Shown here one piece after another: positions 1 through 7,447 of a stretch of DNA of 17,425 bases. The notes below the pieces were generated by a model. It worked only from the letters and a program-made list of their open reading frames with translations, was not told the DNA's origin and did not search any database. Source of the stretch: Anaerorhabdus sp036637135. GTDB taxonomy: Bacteria; Bacillota_I; Bacilli_A; Erysipelotrichales; Erysipelotrichaceae. Both the position numbers and the translations under genes were made by a program. How positions within the stretch are numbered: position 1 is the first letter of the stretch; each line of letters begins with the position of its first letter. The stretch covers positions 1-17,425 of the forward strand of contig NZ_JAVWNC010000047.1 of assembly GCF_036637135.1 (NCBI RefSeq), read 5' to 3'.

Positions 1-53
1 TTTCCTTCTGTTGAAAGACGTAACATGATTTCTCCCATTGTTATGATTTTCAT
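1..53 (-). CDS. kdgK: 2-keto-3-deoxygluconate kinase, N-terminal fragment cut by window edge
   Basis: Only the first 17 codons are present. They read MKIITMGEIMLRLSTEG on the minus strand, which matches the opening beta strand of PfkB/ribokinase-type sugar kinases and most resembles 2-keto-3-deoxygluconate kinases. The ATG (53..51) lies five bases after the TAA of the aldolase-VOC gene. Its ribosome binding site (TAGGAGAT, plus positions 61-68) overlaps the end of that gene, so translation is probably coupled. KDG kinase makes the KDPG cleaved by the aldolase encoded just upstream, so the context supports the call. The kinase identity rests on a very short stretch plus this context. Confidence 0.72.
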   Translation of the reverse strand, partial: MKIITMGEIMLRLSTEG

Positions 54-58
54 AAATA

Positions 59-1012
59 TTATCTCCTAACTAAATGGACTTTGAATCCATTTATCTCTTC
101 TTTAATATAAATAAATTTCAATTCTCCAGCTTCATCAAATTCCGCTGTTGTTTCATCAAATACAAATCCTTTAGCTTCAAAATAGTGTCTTGCTCTTTCT
201 ACGTTATAAGCACCAATTGCTAAATGTCCGTGAGTCCCTACACCATTGTTCATTACTTCAATAGATTCACTTCCAAAATATCCTTTTGTTGTTTCTCTCA
301 CATTTCCTCCAAATAAAGTCGCAAATTGAGTTGCTACTTCTTTTGAAGTTGTTGGATTTGCATTAACTGCAACGTGTTGTAACTTCAACCCTAACATTGA
401 TTTAACAGCTTCTTCCGTCAAAGTCTTAATTTTCTCAAAGTCTTTTTCTTTAATTGCTTTTGCATCAATCATCCAAGTTCCACCGCACGCAACAATCTTT
501 TCATATTGCATATAGTCTTTGATATTATCCGCATTGATTCCGCCTGTTGGCATAAAGTTTACTTTTGTATAAGGCGCTGCCAAAGCCTTTATCATTTTTA
601 ATCCACCTAATTGTTCAGCTGGAAAGAATTTTACAGTTGTAAGTCCTAGCTCCAATGCGCTTTCAATATCACTTGCACATGAACATCCTGGTAATACTGG
701 AATGTTTTTTTCTTGGCAATACATGACAATGTTTGGATTTAATCCCGGTGCTACGACAAACTTTGCACCCGCTTCAATCGCATCATCTACTTGTTGCTTT
801 GTTAATACCGTTCCTGCACCTACTAACATCTGAGGACATTCTGTTGTGATGATTTTCATCGCATCTTTTGCAAGTTCAGTTCTAAACGTAATCTCTGCAA
901 CAGGTAAGCCACCTTCGCATAATGCTTTTGCTAAAGGTAATGCATCATTTAAATCATCAATTTTTATTACTGGTACCAACCCTATTTTCTTTATTTCTTT
1001 TAGTATTGTCAT
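59..1012 (-). CDS. KDPG/KHG aldolase fused to a C-terminal VOC (glyoxalase-like) domain
   Basis: The first ~205 residues are a class I KDPG/KHG aldolase (Eda family), which cleaves 2-keto-3-deoxy-6-phosphogluconate to pyruvate and glyceraldehyde-3-phosphate in the cytosol. Visible landmarks are the catalytic Glu40 (VAEITFRT), the GAGTVL loop (65-70), the Schiff-base Lys128 in KFFPAE (128-133) and the TGGIN phosphate loop (156-160). Residues ~209-317 form a single VOC module: LQHVAVN with His213, a second half starting GHLAIGAYNVERARHYF (262-278) and a closing strand ending KVHLVRR. Stand-alone Eda proteins are ~205-215 residues, so the tail is an added domain. Eight bases separate this gene from the SDR gene upstream. 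The tail's role is unknown; it may bind a metal and a keto-sugar. The aldolase call is firm; the VOC fold assignment is good but functionally silent. Confidence 0.9.
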   Translation of the reverse strand: MTILKEIKKIGLVPVIKIDDLNDALPLAKALCEGGLPVAEITFRTELAKDAMKIITTECPQMLVGAGTVLTKQQVDDAIEAGAKFVVAPGLNPNIVMYCQEKNIPVLPGCSCASDIESALELGLTTVKFFPAEQLGGLKMIKALAAPYTKVNFMPTGGINADNIKDYMQYEKIVACGGTWMIDAKAIKEKDFEKIKTLTEEAVKSMLGLKLQHVAVNANPTTSKEVATQFATLFGGNVRETTKGYFGSESIEVMNNGVGTHGHLAIGAYNVERARHYFEAKGFVFDETTAEFDEAGELKFIYIKEEINGFKVHLVRR

Positions 1013-1020
1013 TTGATTAC

Positions 1021-1815
1021 CTACTTAGGTTGTTTCCCTAGATAAGCTAGAATTCCACCATCTACATACAACACATGTCCATTTACAAAGTCAGAAGCTT
1101 CTGAAGCTAAGAACACAGTAGGTCCAACCAAATCTTCAGCTTCTCCCCAACGTTCTGCAGGAGTCTTTGATAGAATAAATTGATCAAATGGATGACGACT
1201 TCCATCTGCTTGTCTTTCTCTTAATGGGTTTGTCATTGGTGTTGCAATATATCCTGGCCCGATACCATTACATTGAATATTGTATTCACCATATTCTGAT
1301 GCAATGTTACGCGTCAACATCTTAAGTCCACCTTTTGCGGCTGCATATGCACTAACAGTTTCTCTACCTAATTCAGACATCATTGAACAAACATTAATAA
1401 TTTTTCCACTGCGACGTTCCATCATTCCTGGAAGTACAGCTTTTGATACGATAAATGGTGCAGTTAAATCTACATCTATTACTTTTCTAAAATCATCACT
1501 TGCCATTTCATGCATTGATACACGTTTAATAATTCCTGCATTGTTCACAAGGATATCTACTTTGCCAAATTCTTTTTCAATTTCCTTAATCATTTCAATT
1601 ACTTTTTCTTCGTTTGTCACATCACATACATAACCTTTTGCTTCTATGCCTTTTTTCTTGTATTCCACAATGCCTTTATCTACTGTTTCTTGATTAATAT
1701 CGTTAAAAACAACTTTTGCCCCTGCTTCGCCTAATCCTTTTGCTAATGCAAATCCAATTCCACTTGATGCTCCTGTCACTAATGCTACTTTACCTTCTAA
1801 ACTAAACTTATTCAT
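1021..1815 (-). CDS. SDR-family gluconate 5-dehydrogenase / KDG 5-dehydrogenase (KduD/DhuD-like)
   Basis: A classical short-chain dehydrogenase of 264 residues, the usual length. It has the NAD(P)-binding TGASSGIG (14-21), NNAG (91-94), Ser144, Tyr157 and Lys161 (YAAAK) and the C-terminal dimer strand VDGGILAY (251-258). The stretch from the active-site Ser through SELGRETVSAYAAAKGGLK closely resembles the streptococcal gluconate 5-dehydrogenase that I recall. Family members interconvert 5-keto-gluconate and gluconate, or reduce 2,5-diketo-3-deoxygluconate to KDG during breakdown of unsaturated uronates. Sitting between altronate dehydratase and KDPG aldolase, the second role (an extra entry to KDG) fits better, but sequence alone does not decide. 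An excellent ribosome binding site (AGGAGGAA) overlaps the stop of uxaA, implying coupling. Confidence 0.85.
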   Translation of the reverse strand: MNKFSLEGKVALVTGASSGIGFALAKGLGEAGAKVVFNDINQETVDKGIVEYKKKGIEAKGYVCDVTNEEKVIEMIKEIEKEFGKVDILVNNAGIIKRVSMHEMASDDFRKVIDVDLTAPFIVSKAVLPGMMERRSGKIINVCSMMSELGRETVSAYAAAKGGLKMLTRNIASEYGEYNIQCNGIGPGYIATPMTNPLRERQADGSRHPFDQFILSKTPAERWGEAEDLVGPTVFLASEASDFVNGHVLYVDGGILAYLGKQPK

Positions 1816-1826
1816 TTTCTTTCCTC

Positions 1827-3311
1827 CTAAAGGGTTACACCTTTTTTGAATATAGCCATATCGCGATAACCATCTGCTTCTGATTTTATTTTTTCACCAT
1901 TCGCAACTTTGATTACCTTTTCAAACAAATCAATTCCACATTCGCTCAATGTTTTTTCTTTTAATGAAACACCTGTATCAAAATCAATCCAGTTATTTTT
2001 CTTTTTAAAAAGTGGTGTATTACTTGAAATCTTAATTGTAGGTACAGGACATGCAAATGGTGTTCCTCTACCTGTAGTAAATAATACAATTTGTGCCCCC
2101 GCTGCTGCCAAAGCTGTTGATGCAACTAAATCATTCCCCGGCGATTCTAACAAGTTCAATCCACATTGATTTACTTTGTCACCATAACGTAATACATCGA
2201 CAACTGTTGCTGTTCCTGATTTTTGCGTGCACCCCAATGACTTATCTTCTAACGTTGTAATTCCACCAGCTTTATTTCCTGGAGATGGATTCTCATATAC
2301 TGGTGAATTATTTTGCACAAAATACTCTTTAAATCCATTTATTAATGCTACTAATTTTTCAAATGTTGGTTTGTCTTTACAACGATTCATTAAACTTTGT
2401 TCAGCACCAAACATTTCTGGTACCTCTGTAAGAATTGTTGAACCCCCTTGTTTCACTAATAAATCCGAAAATATTCCAACTGTTGGATTTGCTGTTATAC
2501 CGGATAACCCATCAGATCCTCCACACTTTAAACCTACAATTAGTTTTGATAAAGGTTGTTCTGTTCGCTGACTTTGCTTTGCACTTTCAACTAATTCCTT
2601 TAGAATGCACAATCCTGTTTCAATTTCATCTTCTACATTTTGGCAGATCATTGTCCTCATTTTATTTCTATCTTTTTCATCTACAAATTGAAGAATTTCT
2701 GCCACTCCGCTATTTTCGCAACCTAACCCTACAAGTAACACATATGCAGCATTGGGATGTGACGCAATATCCGCTAATATTTTCCTTGTGTTATCTTGAT
2801 CATCGCCCACTTGCGAACAACCGTAAGGATGATTATATGCTACTATCGCATCAATATTATCCGTTAATAATGTTTGAGCTTTTGTTTCTATTTCTTTTAC
2901 AATTCCATTGACACATCCAACAGTAGGTAATATCCAAATTTCATTTCTTATCCCTACTTTTCCACTACTTCTAATGTATCCTTTAAATGTTTTTGTTTCT
3001 TTTTTATCTTGCGTATTCAACATTGGATTATAGAAGTATTCTTCATGCTCATTCAATGCAGTTTTACAATTGTGTGTATGGACCCACTCACCTTTTTGTA
3101 TAGTCTTTGTTGCAACACCAATCACTTCACCATACTTTATAATTTTTTCATTCTCTTCTATTGTTTGACACGCAACCTTGTGACCAAATGATACATCTTG
3201 TAATACTTTTATTGAATGCGTATCTACATCAATTAACTCATTCTTTTTTATATTTTCTAGTATTACGATTACATTATCAGCATCATTAATTTTTATGAAT
3301 TTTTTATCCAT
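1827..3311 (-). CDS. uxaA: altronate dehydratase, UxaA family
   Basis: A cytosolic dehydratase converting D-altronate to 2-keto-3-deoxygluconate in the galacturonate branch. The protein (494 residues, normal for the family) has an N-terminal SAF domain (~1-90, with VHTHNCKTAL at 77-86) and a C-terminal UxaA catalytic domain. Conserved family stretches include GYIRSSGKVGIRNEIWILPT (111-130), HPYGCSQ (161-167), GLGCEN (195-200), KCGGSDGLSG (262-271) and TEVPEMFGAE (295-304). The cysteines in these stretches are likely ligands for the divalent iron used by the family. The start codon lies inside the end of uxaB (8-bp overlap), with an AGAGGAAC ribosome binding site eight bases upstream. It is downstream of the tagaturonate reductase that makes its substrate. 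The galactarate dehydratase GarD is related, but the uxaB neighbour favours UxaA. Confidence 0.92.
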   Translation of the reverse strand: MDKKFIKINDADNVIVILENIKKNELIDVDTHSIKVLQDVSFGHKVACQTIEENEKIIKYGEVIGVATKTIQKGEWVHTHNCKTALNEHEEYFYNPMLNTQDKKETKTFKGYIRSSGKVGIRNEIWILPTVGCVNGIVKEIETKAQTLLTDNIDAIVAYNHPYGCSQVGDDQDNTRKILADIASHPNAAYVLLVGLGCENSGVAEILQFVDEKDRNKMRTMICQNVEDEIETGLCILKELVESAKQSQRTEQPLSKLIVGLKCGGSDGLSGITANPTVGIFSDLLVKQGGSTILTEVPEMFGAEQSLMNRCKDKPTFEKLVALINGFKEYFVQNNSPVYENPSPGNKAGGITTLEDKSLGCTQKSGTATVVDVLRYGDKVNQCGLNLLESPGNDLVASTALAAAGAQIVLFTTGRGTPFACPVPTIKISSNTPLFKKKNNWIDFDTGVSLKEKTLSECGIDLFEKVIKVANGEKIKSEADGYRDMAIFKKGVTL

Positions 3312-4785
3312 AAAGATGTTCCTCTTTAATACACTGTGCTATACCCTTAATTTTTATATCTGTAATATACTTACTTATTTTCATAATACTTTCTTCTTTT
3401 AACTCAACATCGCTAAATAAATTCGTTTTATTGAAAAAACGTTGAACTAATTCTAGATTATCTACATCTTTATTTTCATAGAAGAAATTCAAAATATCTT
3501 CATCATCTTGAATTCTATATTCATGCTCATTTCTTATTCCTACTAAGTATCCCATTTCTTTTCTTATACCTTGATAAAAACACAATAGCGCAGCTAATGA
3601 AAAGGTTAAGTTACTTGGTAGTTCATGATTCATTTCAATATAGCGTTTAACACTTGGATAACATCTAGCTTTCCACTTCGATACTGAATTCAAAGATATA
3701 GACAATAATTCATGACGTATGAATGGATTCTTAAATCTGCTTTCTACTTGATTCGCAAAATTCAACAGATCTTCTTTTGGTAAATCTAGTGTTGGAATAA
3801 TTTCTTCATAAATTGTCTTATTCATAAAACCAAAAGTAACTGGATCATTCATTGATTCTAAAACTGTATCATTCCCTGATAAAAAACTCGCAAGAGAAAA
3901 AGAAGTATGTGCTCCATTTAATATTCTTACTTTTCTTTGTTTATAAGGTTTGTGATTATCAGTAAATATGACACTCATACCTTTTTTATTCTCTAATGCT
4001 TTATCTAATGGAAATTCATCATTGATTGGTTTGTCACTTTCAATTACCCATAGTGCGAATGGTTCTGCAGTGACCATCAACTCATCTTGTACACCCTCTT
4101 GTTCCCAAATTTCTTCAATTTCATTTTTTGGATATCCAGTTACTATTCTATCTACCAATGTATTCGCAAAAATACACGATTCTTTTACCCAATCTTTAAA
4201 TTCTGATTTTAGATTCCATCTATCCATTGTTTCATAGACACACTTCTTAAGCTCATCGCCATTATTATCTATCAGTTCCACGGGCAACATAATCAATCCT
4301 TTTGTAGAATCATAATTAAATGTTTCTGCACGTTCATAAAGAAATTGTGTTAGTTTAGCTGGATAACTTTTTGCAGGTTTATCTTCAAATTTATCTGTTT
4401 CATCGCATTTAATTCCTGCTTCAGTTGTATTTGAGACAATGTATTTTACTGTTTCTATTCTGGCAAGTGAAAGATATGCCTCGTAATCGGTTGTACAATC
4501 ACAAATTGAATCTACACTTGTAATCATTCTCTTTTCCACATACTCTTCATTATCTACTAATCCTCTTAATAGAACTGAATATTGGCATTCCTGTTTTGTA
4601 AATAAATCTATATTTCCATAAGATATTGGTTTAACAATCGCAATTGAACCATCAAATACATTTTCTTCATTCGCAATATCAACCATATAGTCAACAAAGG
4701 CACGAAGAAAGTTTCCTTCCCCAAATTGCACGATTTTTACTGGTCTTTTCTTTGCATGAGTATAACACCTATTCATTATTTCCAT
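3304..4785 (-). CDS. uxaB: tagaturonate reductase (altronate oxidoreductase), UxaB family
   Basis: A polyol-specific long-chain dehydrogenase that reduces D-tagaturonate to D-altronate with NADH. The 493-residue length is normal. The N-terminal nucleotide-binding signature VQFGEGNFLRAF is at 19-30 and SNTTEAGI at 118-125. The catalytic segment KVRILNGAHTS (285-295) carries the family Lys285, Asn290 and His293. The later block FKNPFIRHELLSISLNSVSKW (351-371) is typical of UxaB rather than mannitol dehydrogenases. The start at 4785 is preceded by TAGGAGGG seven bases upstream; a second Met at residue 4 is less well placed. It is the first gene of the uronate operon and overlaps uxaA by 8 bp. 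Fructuronate reductase (UxuB) is the alternative, but pairing with UxaA argues for tagaturonate. Confidence 0.9.
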   Translation of the reverse strand: MEIMNRCYTHAKKRPVKIVQFGEGNFLRAFVDYMVDIANEENVFDGSIAIVKPISYGNIDLFTKQECQYSVLLRGLVDNEEYVEKRMITSVDSICDCTTDYEAYLSLARIETVKYIVSNTTEAGIKCDETDKFEDKPAKSYPAKLTQFLYERAETFNYDSTKGLIMLPVELIDNNGDELKKCVYETMDRWNLKSEFKDWVKESCIFANTLVDRIVTGYPKNEIEEIWEQEGVQDELMVTAEPFALWVIESDKPINDEFPLDKALENKKGMSVIFTDNHKPYKQRKVRILNGAHTSFSLASFLSGNDTVLESMNDPVTFGFMNKTIYEEIIPTLDLPKEDLLNFANQVESRFKNPFIRHELLSISLNSVSKWKARCYPSVKRYIEMNHELPSNLTFSLAALLCFYQGIRKEMGYLVGIRNEHEYRIQDDEDILNFFYENKDVDNLELVQRFFNKTNLFSDVELKEESIMKISKYITDIKIKGIAQCIKEEHLYG

Positions 4786-4808
4786 AGTAAAACCCTCCTA
4801 CAGTATGA

Positions 4809-4822
4809 ATTATAGGATTATA
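4809..4822 (-). promoter_or_regulatory. candidate -10 elements of the uxaB operon promoter (two tandem TATAAT)
   Basis: Two perfect TATAAT hexamers read on the minus strand lie 8 bp apart, at 4817-4822 and 4809-4814, shortly upstream of the uxaB ribosome binding site. No good TTGACA-like -35 lies 16-18 bp upstream of either, as expected of a promoter needing an activator or controlled by the upstream motif at 4854-4869. Which hexamer is used cannot be told from sequence. Confidence 0.5.
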
Positions 4823-4853
4823 ACCGCATTTATGCCTATCTACATGAGTACTT

Positions 4854-4869
4854 TAAAACCGGTAATTTT
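4854..4869 (-). promoter_or_regulatory. conserved regulatory motif, copy A (upstream of uxaB operon)
   Basis: Read on the minus strand the 16-mer is AAAATTACCGGTTTTA. It begins 5 bp after the toxin gene's stop and lies upstream of the tandem TATAAT elements. Near-identical 16-mers occur upstream of the EIIB gene, the PRD regulator and the plus-strand NERD/AKR/AEC operon, always in the direction of transcription. The four align without gaps over AWAATTACCG followed by G/T and a T-rich tail. The motif is not a good palindrome. It is probably a transcription-factor site; the factor is not identified. Confidence 0.55.
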
Positions 4870-4873
4870 GTGT

Positions 4874-5731
4874 TTATTTACGACTTAAATACTCTTTACA
4901 ACTAGCACATAGATGATAAAGGAAATCAAACATATGATTCATATTAATATCTTTCGCCCTTATTTGTATATTACAGTACTCACCCCAGAATAATTTGAAC
5001 TGTTCTGAATTTTGAATCTTTTCAATATTTTCTATCGATTTATAAATTGTATCTACAGTTCCTCTTGATTTGGATACTTTGATAATTGTTTCAAAAAGTA
5101 ACTCTTTATTGTATTCATAACCTATTTTCTCAATCATATATAAATCAAAATAATCTCTCATTCGTCCGTTATATTCACCTCTGCTTAGAACTGTTTCAAG
5201 TTTTTCTGCAATTATATTTTCTATAGCATATGATTTTACATTTATATATTCTTCACTAAAGTTTGACTTAATTGGATATTCTATTGCATCTGGATAAACT
5301 AGTGTTCCATTTGTGACATCTAGTTTCAAATCAAAAGTAACGGTATCATAAATTGCCTTGAGTGATATTTGATAACTTGAACTTGCGTTCTCTTTAATAT
5401 TTTTTTTAATTCTTTGTATAGTAAAGAATATCGGGATTCCAATGTTTATTTCATTAACTTCATTCATTATAGTTGTTATCTCATCTATACTATAATCAAT
5501 TGATTTCCAAGTAAGATCAATATCTCTTGTTGATCTAGTATCAACTCCTATTATGCTACTCATAATAAACCCACCCTTAAAAATAAAGTTTTCTCTATAC
5601 TTTGATTTTGATATTTTCTTTGCAAAACATTCTAGCAAGAATATTTGTTGCAATTCATGTGGGGTAACGCCTAATTGTGTTGATTTTCTTTTAATATACT
5701 GTTTCCATGAATCAACATTTTTAAATTCCAT
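4874..5731 (-). CDS. abiEii: AbiEii/AbiGii-type nucleotidyltransferase toxin (type IV TA)
   Basis: A toxin-like nucleotidyltransferase of the AbiEii family (285 residues, typical). The catalytic core is visible as FKGG (51-54) followed by TRSTRDIDLTW (65-75) with Asp70 and Asp72, the D-x-D pair of DNA polymerase beta-type transferases. A third acidic strand, FDLKLDVTNGT, spans 133-143. The family helix block AEKLETVLSRGEYNGRMRDY (175-194) and FDLYMI follow. Family members can arrest growth upon phage infection, probably by modifying nucleic acid or nucleotides; the target here is unknown. The start directly abuts the antitoxin stop (TAAATG), with only a weak AGAAAGA ribosome site, so translation is presumably coupled and kept below that of the antitoxin. 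It appears intact. Confidence 0.88.
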   Translation of the reverse strand: MEFKNVDSWKQYIKRKSTQLGVTPHELQQIFLLECFAKKISKSKYRENFIFKGGFIMSSIIGVDTRSTRDIDLTWKSIDYSIDEITTIMNEVNEINIGIPIFFTIQRIKKNIKENASSSYQISLKAIYDTVTFDLKLDVTNGTLVYPDAIEYPIKSNFSEEYINVKSYAIENIIAEKLETVLSRGEYNGRMRDYFDLYMIEKIGYEYNKELLFETIIKVSKSRGTVDTIYKSIENIEKIQNSEQFKLFWGEYCNIQIRAKDINMNHMFDFLYHLCASCKEYLSRK

Positions 5732-6322
5732 TTATCTTTCTTGAATAACTCGAAGGTAAGATTTTAACTTTTTTTCAATGCCCATGATTTTAGCGTATTT
5801 AATTGCTCTTGTTAGATTCTTCTTATTATTATCTGCATAATAAAGTATTGCTTGGCTAAAGATTTGACTTTCTATTCTATTTTCATTTTTAATTACATCA
5901 CAGATCGTTTTATCAATGTTATAAACCCTAATAACATTACCAAAAGGACTAACTATTTCTTCAATACCTAGCGAATAAATTTCATTTTTTGAATAGTATG
6001 CTTTAAATTGTTTATTTGATTTCATATTATATCCGGTAGGGACTGTTACAGAATACTTCGAGAATGCCACATCAGTTAAACTATGAAGGTATAGTGCTGT
6101 CTCATTGGAAAAAATAAAAGAAGGATGCCTTCGTTGTATTTCAAAATAATCTTCTGGTGCTGTGCCTTCTAAACTATAAGATCCTACTCCCCACCTAATT
6201 ATCAAACCTTTATCTACAGCTTGCTTCAGTGTGGAACGCGAAAAGCCCTCACCTATAACATCTTGTGCGCTAAATACTTTCTTTTTCTTTGCATAGTCTA
6301 TTAAGTTATTTATCTTACTCAT
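5732..6322 (-). CDS. abiEi: AbiEi-type antitoxin and autorepressor (type IV TA)
   Basis: A 196-residue AbiEi family protein. Residues ~1-55 form a winged helix-turn-helix (VFSAQDVIGEGFSRSTLKQA then KGLIIRWGVGSYSLEG). Residues ~60-196 form the antitoxin domain, with the characteristic SPFGNVIRVYNIDKTICDVI (125-144). In studied AbiE systems this protein neutralises AbiEii without a stable complex (type IV behaviour) and represses its own promoter by binding inverted repeats. The ATG is preceded by CGAGGTAATT, a good ribosome site. It is the first gene of the pair, as usual for the family. A repeat with half-site ACTTAA flanks its predicted -10, consistent with autorepression. Confidence 0.86.
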   Translation of the reverse strand: MSKINNLIDYAKKKKVFSAQDVIGEGFSRSTLKQAVDKGLIIRWGVGSYSLEGTAPEDYFEIQRRHPSFIFSNETALYLHSLTDVAFSKYSVTVPTGYNMKSNKQFKAYYSKNEIYSLGIEEIVSPFGNVIRVYNIDKTICDVIKNENRIESQIFSQAILYYADNNKKNLTRAIKYAKIMGIEKKLKSYLRVIQER

Positions 6323-6344
6323 AATTACCTCGTTGTATATATTT

Positions 6345-6367
6345 ACTTAAATTATAACAACTTAAGT
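6345..6367 (-). promoter_or_regulatory. candidate abiE promoter with flanking inverted repeat (autorepressor operator)
   Basis: A perfect TATAAT -10 on the minus strand (plus 6351-6356) is bracketed by ACTTAA (6345-6350) and the self-palindromic ACTTAAGT (6360-6367), so an inverted repeat straddles the -10. A weak -35 (TTGTAT) lies 17 bp upstream. The known habit of AbiEi proteins of binding inverted repeats at their own promoter makes this a reasonable operator; binding here is inferred. Confidence 0.5.
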
Positions 6368-6489
6368 CTTTTTATACAAATTTACATTTAACTTTTTTCA
6401 TTAATATTTGTAATTATCGAATTATATCCTCCTCAATCAATACTATGCATTATTTAATGAATCCCTAGTTCTTATCTTACCCGCAAATG

Positions 6490-6533
6490 AAAAAAGCACT
6501 ACATTAATTTGATAAACATTAATGCGTGCCTTT
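6490..6533 (-). terminator. Rho-independent terminator of the PTS-aldolase operon, possibly bidirectional
   Basis: Just after the aldolase stop, the minus strand shows a hairpin with arms GGCAC..ATTAAT and ATTAAT..GTGC, an internal mismatch of two to three bases, and then a run of six T. On the plus strand the same stem is followed by CTTTATTT, so it could also stop rightward transcription from the AbiE side. The 6323-6489 stretch to its left holds the abiE promoter but no further gene that I can support. Confidence 0.75.
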
Positions 6534-6538
6534 ATTTA

Positions 6539-7423
6539 CTATTCGTGACCTACTACTTTTGTTTCTCCAAAGAAGTATCTGTTATCAGAACCAATAACTT
6601 TGATATAACTCTTAACGAATTCTTTCATAGCTTGCTCAGCTGTTATACATAATTCTAAGTAATCAGCTTTAGGATTTTCTTCTACTTTTTTGAACATTGC
6701 TTCTTGAGCAACATTGAATGCATCTGTACAAACATTGATTTTGTTGATACCGCAAGCAACTGCTTTACGAATATTTTCTTCACCAGAACCTGAACCACCA
6801 TGTAATACTAATGGCATATCTAATGTTTTCTTAAGAAGTGCAAGTCTTTCGAAATCTAGTGTTGGTACAAATCCTTTTGGATAGTTACCATGTGCTGTTC
6901 CAACAGCAACTGCTAATGCGTCGACTCCAGTTTCTTCTACAAATTTCTTAGCTTGTTGAGGATCTGTATATAAATCACCTTTGTCGTTATCACCTTCAGC
7001 TGCTTGTCCTACATGTCCAAGTTCTGCTTCAACACAAATATTATGTGGATGAGCTAACTTAACAATAGTAGAAGTTCTTTTAACATTTTCTTCATATGGA
7101 AGAGATGATGCGTCTATCATAACGCTTGAGAAACCATTTTGTATGCAGTCAATAATGAAATCTAAATCTTGACCGTGGTCATGATTAAGAGCCACTGGTA
7201 CTCTTGCTTCTTCAGCAAGTTTTTTAATTAACGGAACCATAACATTAGCATGTGCATGCTTTCTCATTTGTCCCATACCAATATTTACAATAATTGGTGA
7301 GCGCATTTCTTCAGCTGCAGTAATAACCGCACGAGCCATTTCCATATTAATGCTATTTACTGCCATTACAGCGTAATTATTTTTATGAGCATCTTGTAAG
7401 ATGTCTGTCATTGATACATACAT
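6539..7423 (-). CDS. class II ketose-bisphosphate aldolase (fructose/tagatose-bisphosphate aldolase family)
   Basis: A zinc-dependent class II aldolase of 294 residues, which reversibly splits a ketose (bis)phosphate into DHAP and an aldehyde. The catalytic Asp82 and metal ligand His83 lie in NHDHG (80-84). Further landmarks are VEAELG (131-136), His178 in GTAHG and His208 in LHGGSGSG (207-214), followed by NKIN (227-230). The family motif usually written IDGSH or IDASH reads IDASSLPYEEN here (103-113), with Ser replacing His107. It is the last gene after EIIB and EIIC (24 bp from EIIC) with a good AGAGGA ribosome site, so it most likely cleaves the product of the sugar taken up by this PTS. 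No 1-phosphofructokinase is present, so whether it cleaves a monophosphate or relies on a kinase elsewhere is open. The exact substrate is not decidable. Confidence 0.88.
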   Translation of the reverse strand: MYVSMTDILQDAHKNNYAVMAVNSINMEMARAVITAAEEMRSPIIVNIGMGQMRKHAHANVMVPLIKKLAEEARVPVALNHDHGQDLDFIIDCIQNGFSSVMIDASSLPYEENVKRTSTIVKLAHPHNICVEAELGHVGQAAEGDNDKGDLYTDPQQAKKFVEETGVDALAVAVGTAHGNYPKGFVPTLDFERLALLKKTLDMPLVLHGGSGSGEENIRKAVACGINKINVCTDAFNVAQEAMFKKVEENPKADYLELCITAEQAMKEFVKSYIKVIGSDNRYFFGETKVVGHE

Positions 7424-7447
7424 ATTTTATTCCTCTTTCTATTACAA

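Noticed and set aside
2227..2911. Plus-strand open frames inside the uxaA gene
   Set aside because: They lie opposite a well-conserved enzyme, lack ribosome sites and show no recognisable protein; they are shadows of the real frame.
4854..4869. The four-copy motif as a catabolite response element (cre) for CcpA
   Set aside because: The core AAACGGTA in the reverse reading looks a little like cre, but the flanking TG and CA and the dyad symmetry are missing in all copies, and two copies carry C instead of A before the CG.
6370..6435. Small peptide gene on the minus strand behind an AGGAGG at about 6427-6432
   Set aside because: The next ATG is about 30 bases away and opens only an 8-codon frame before a stop; no support for a gene.
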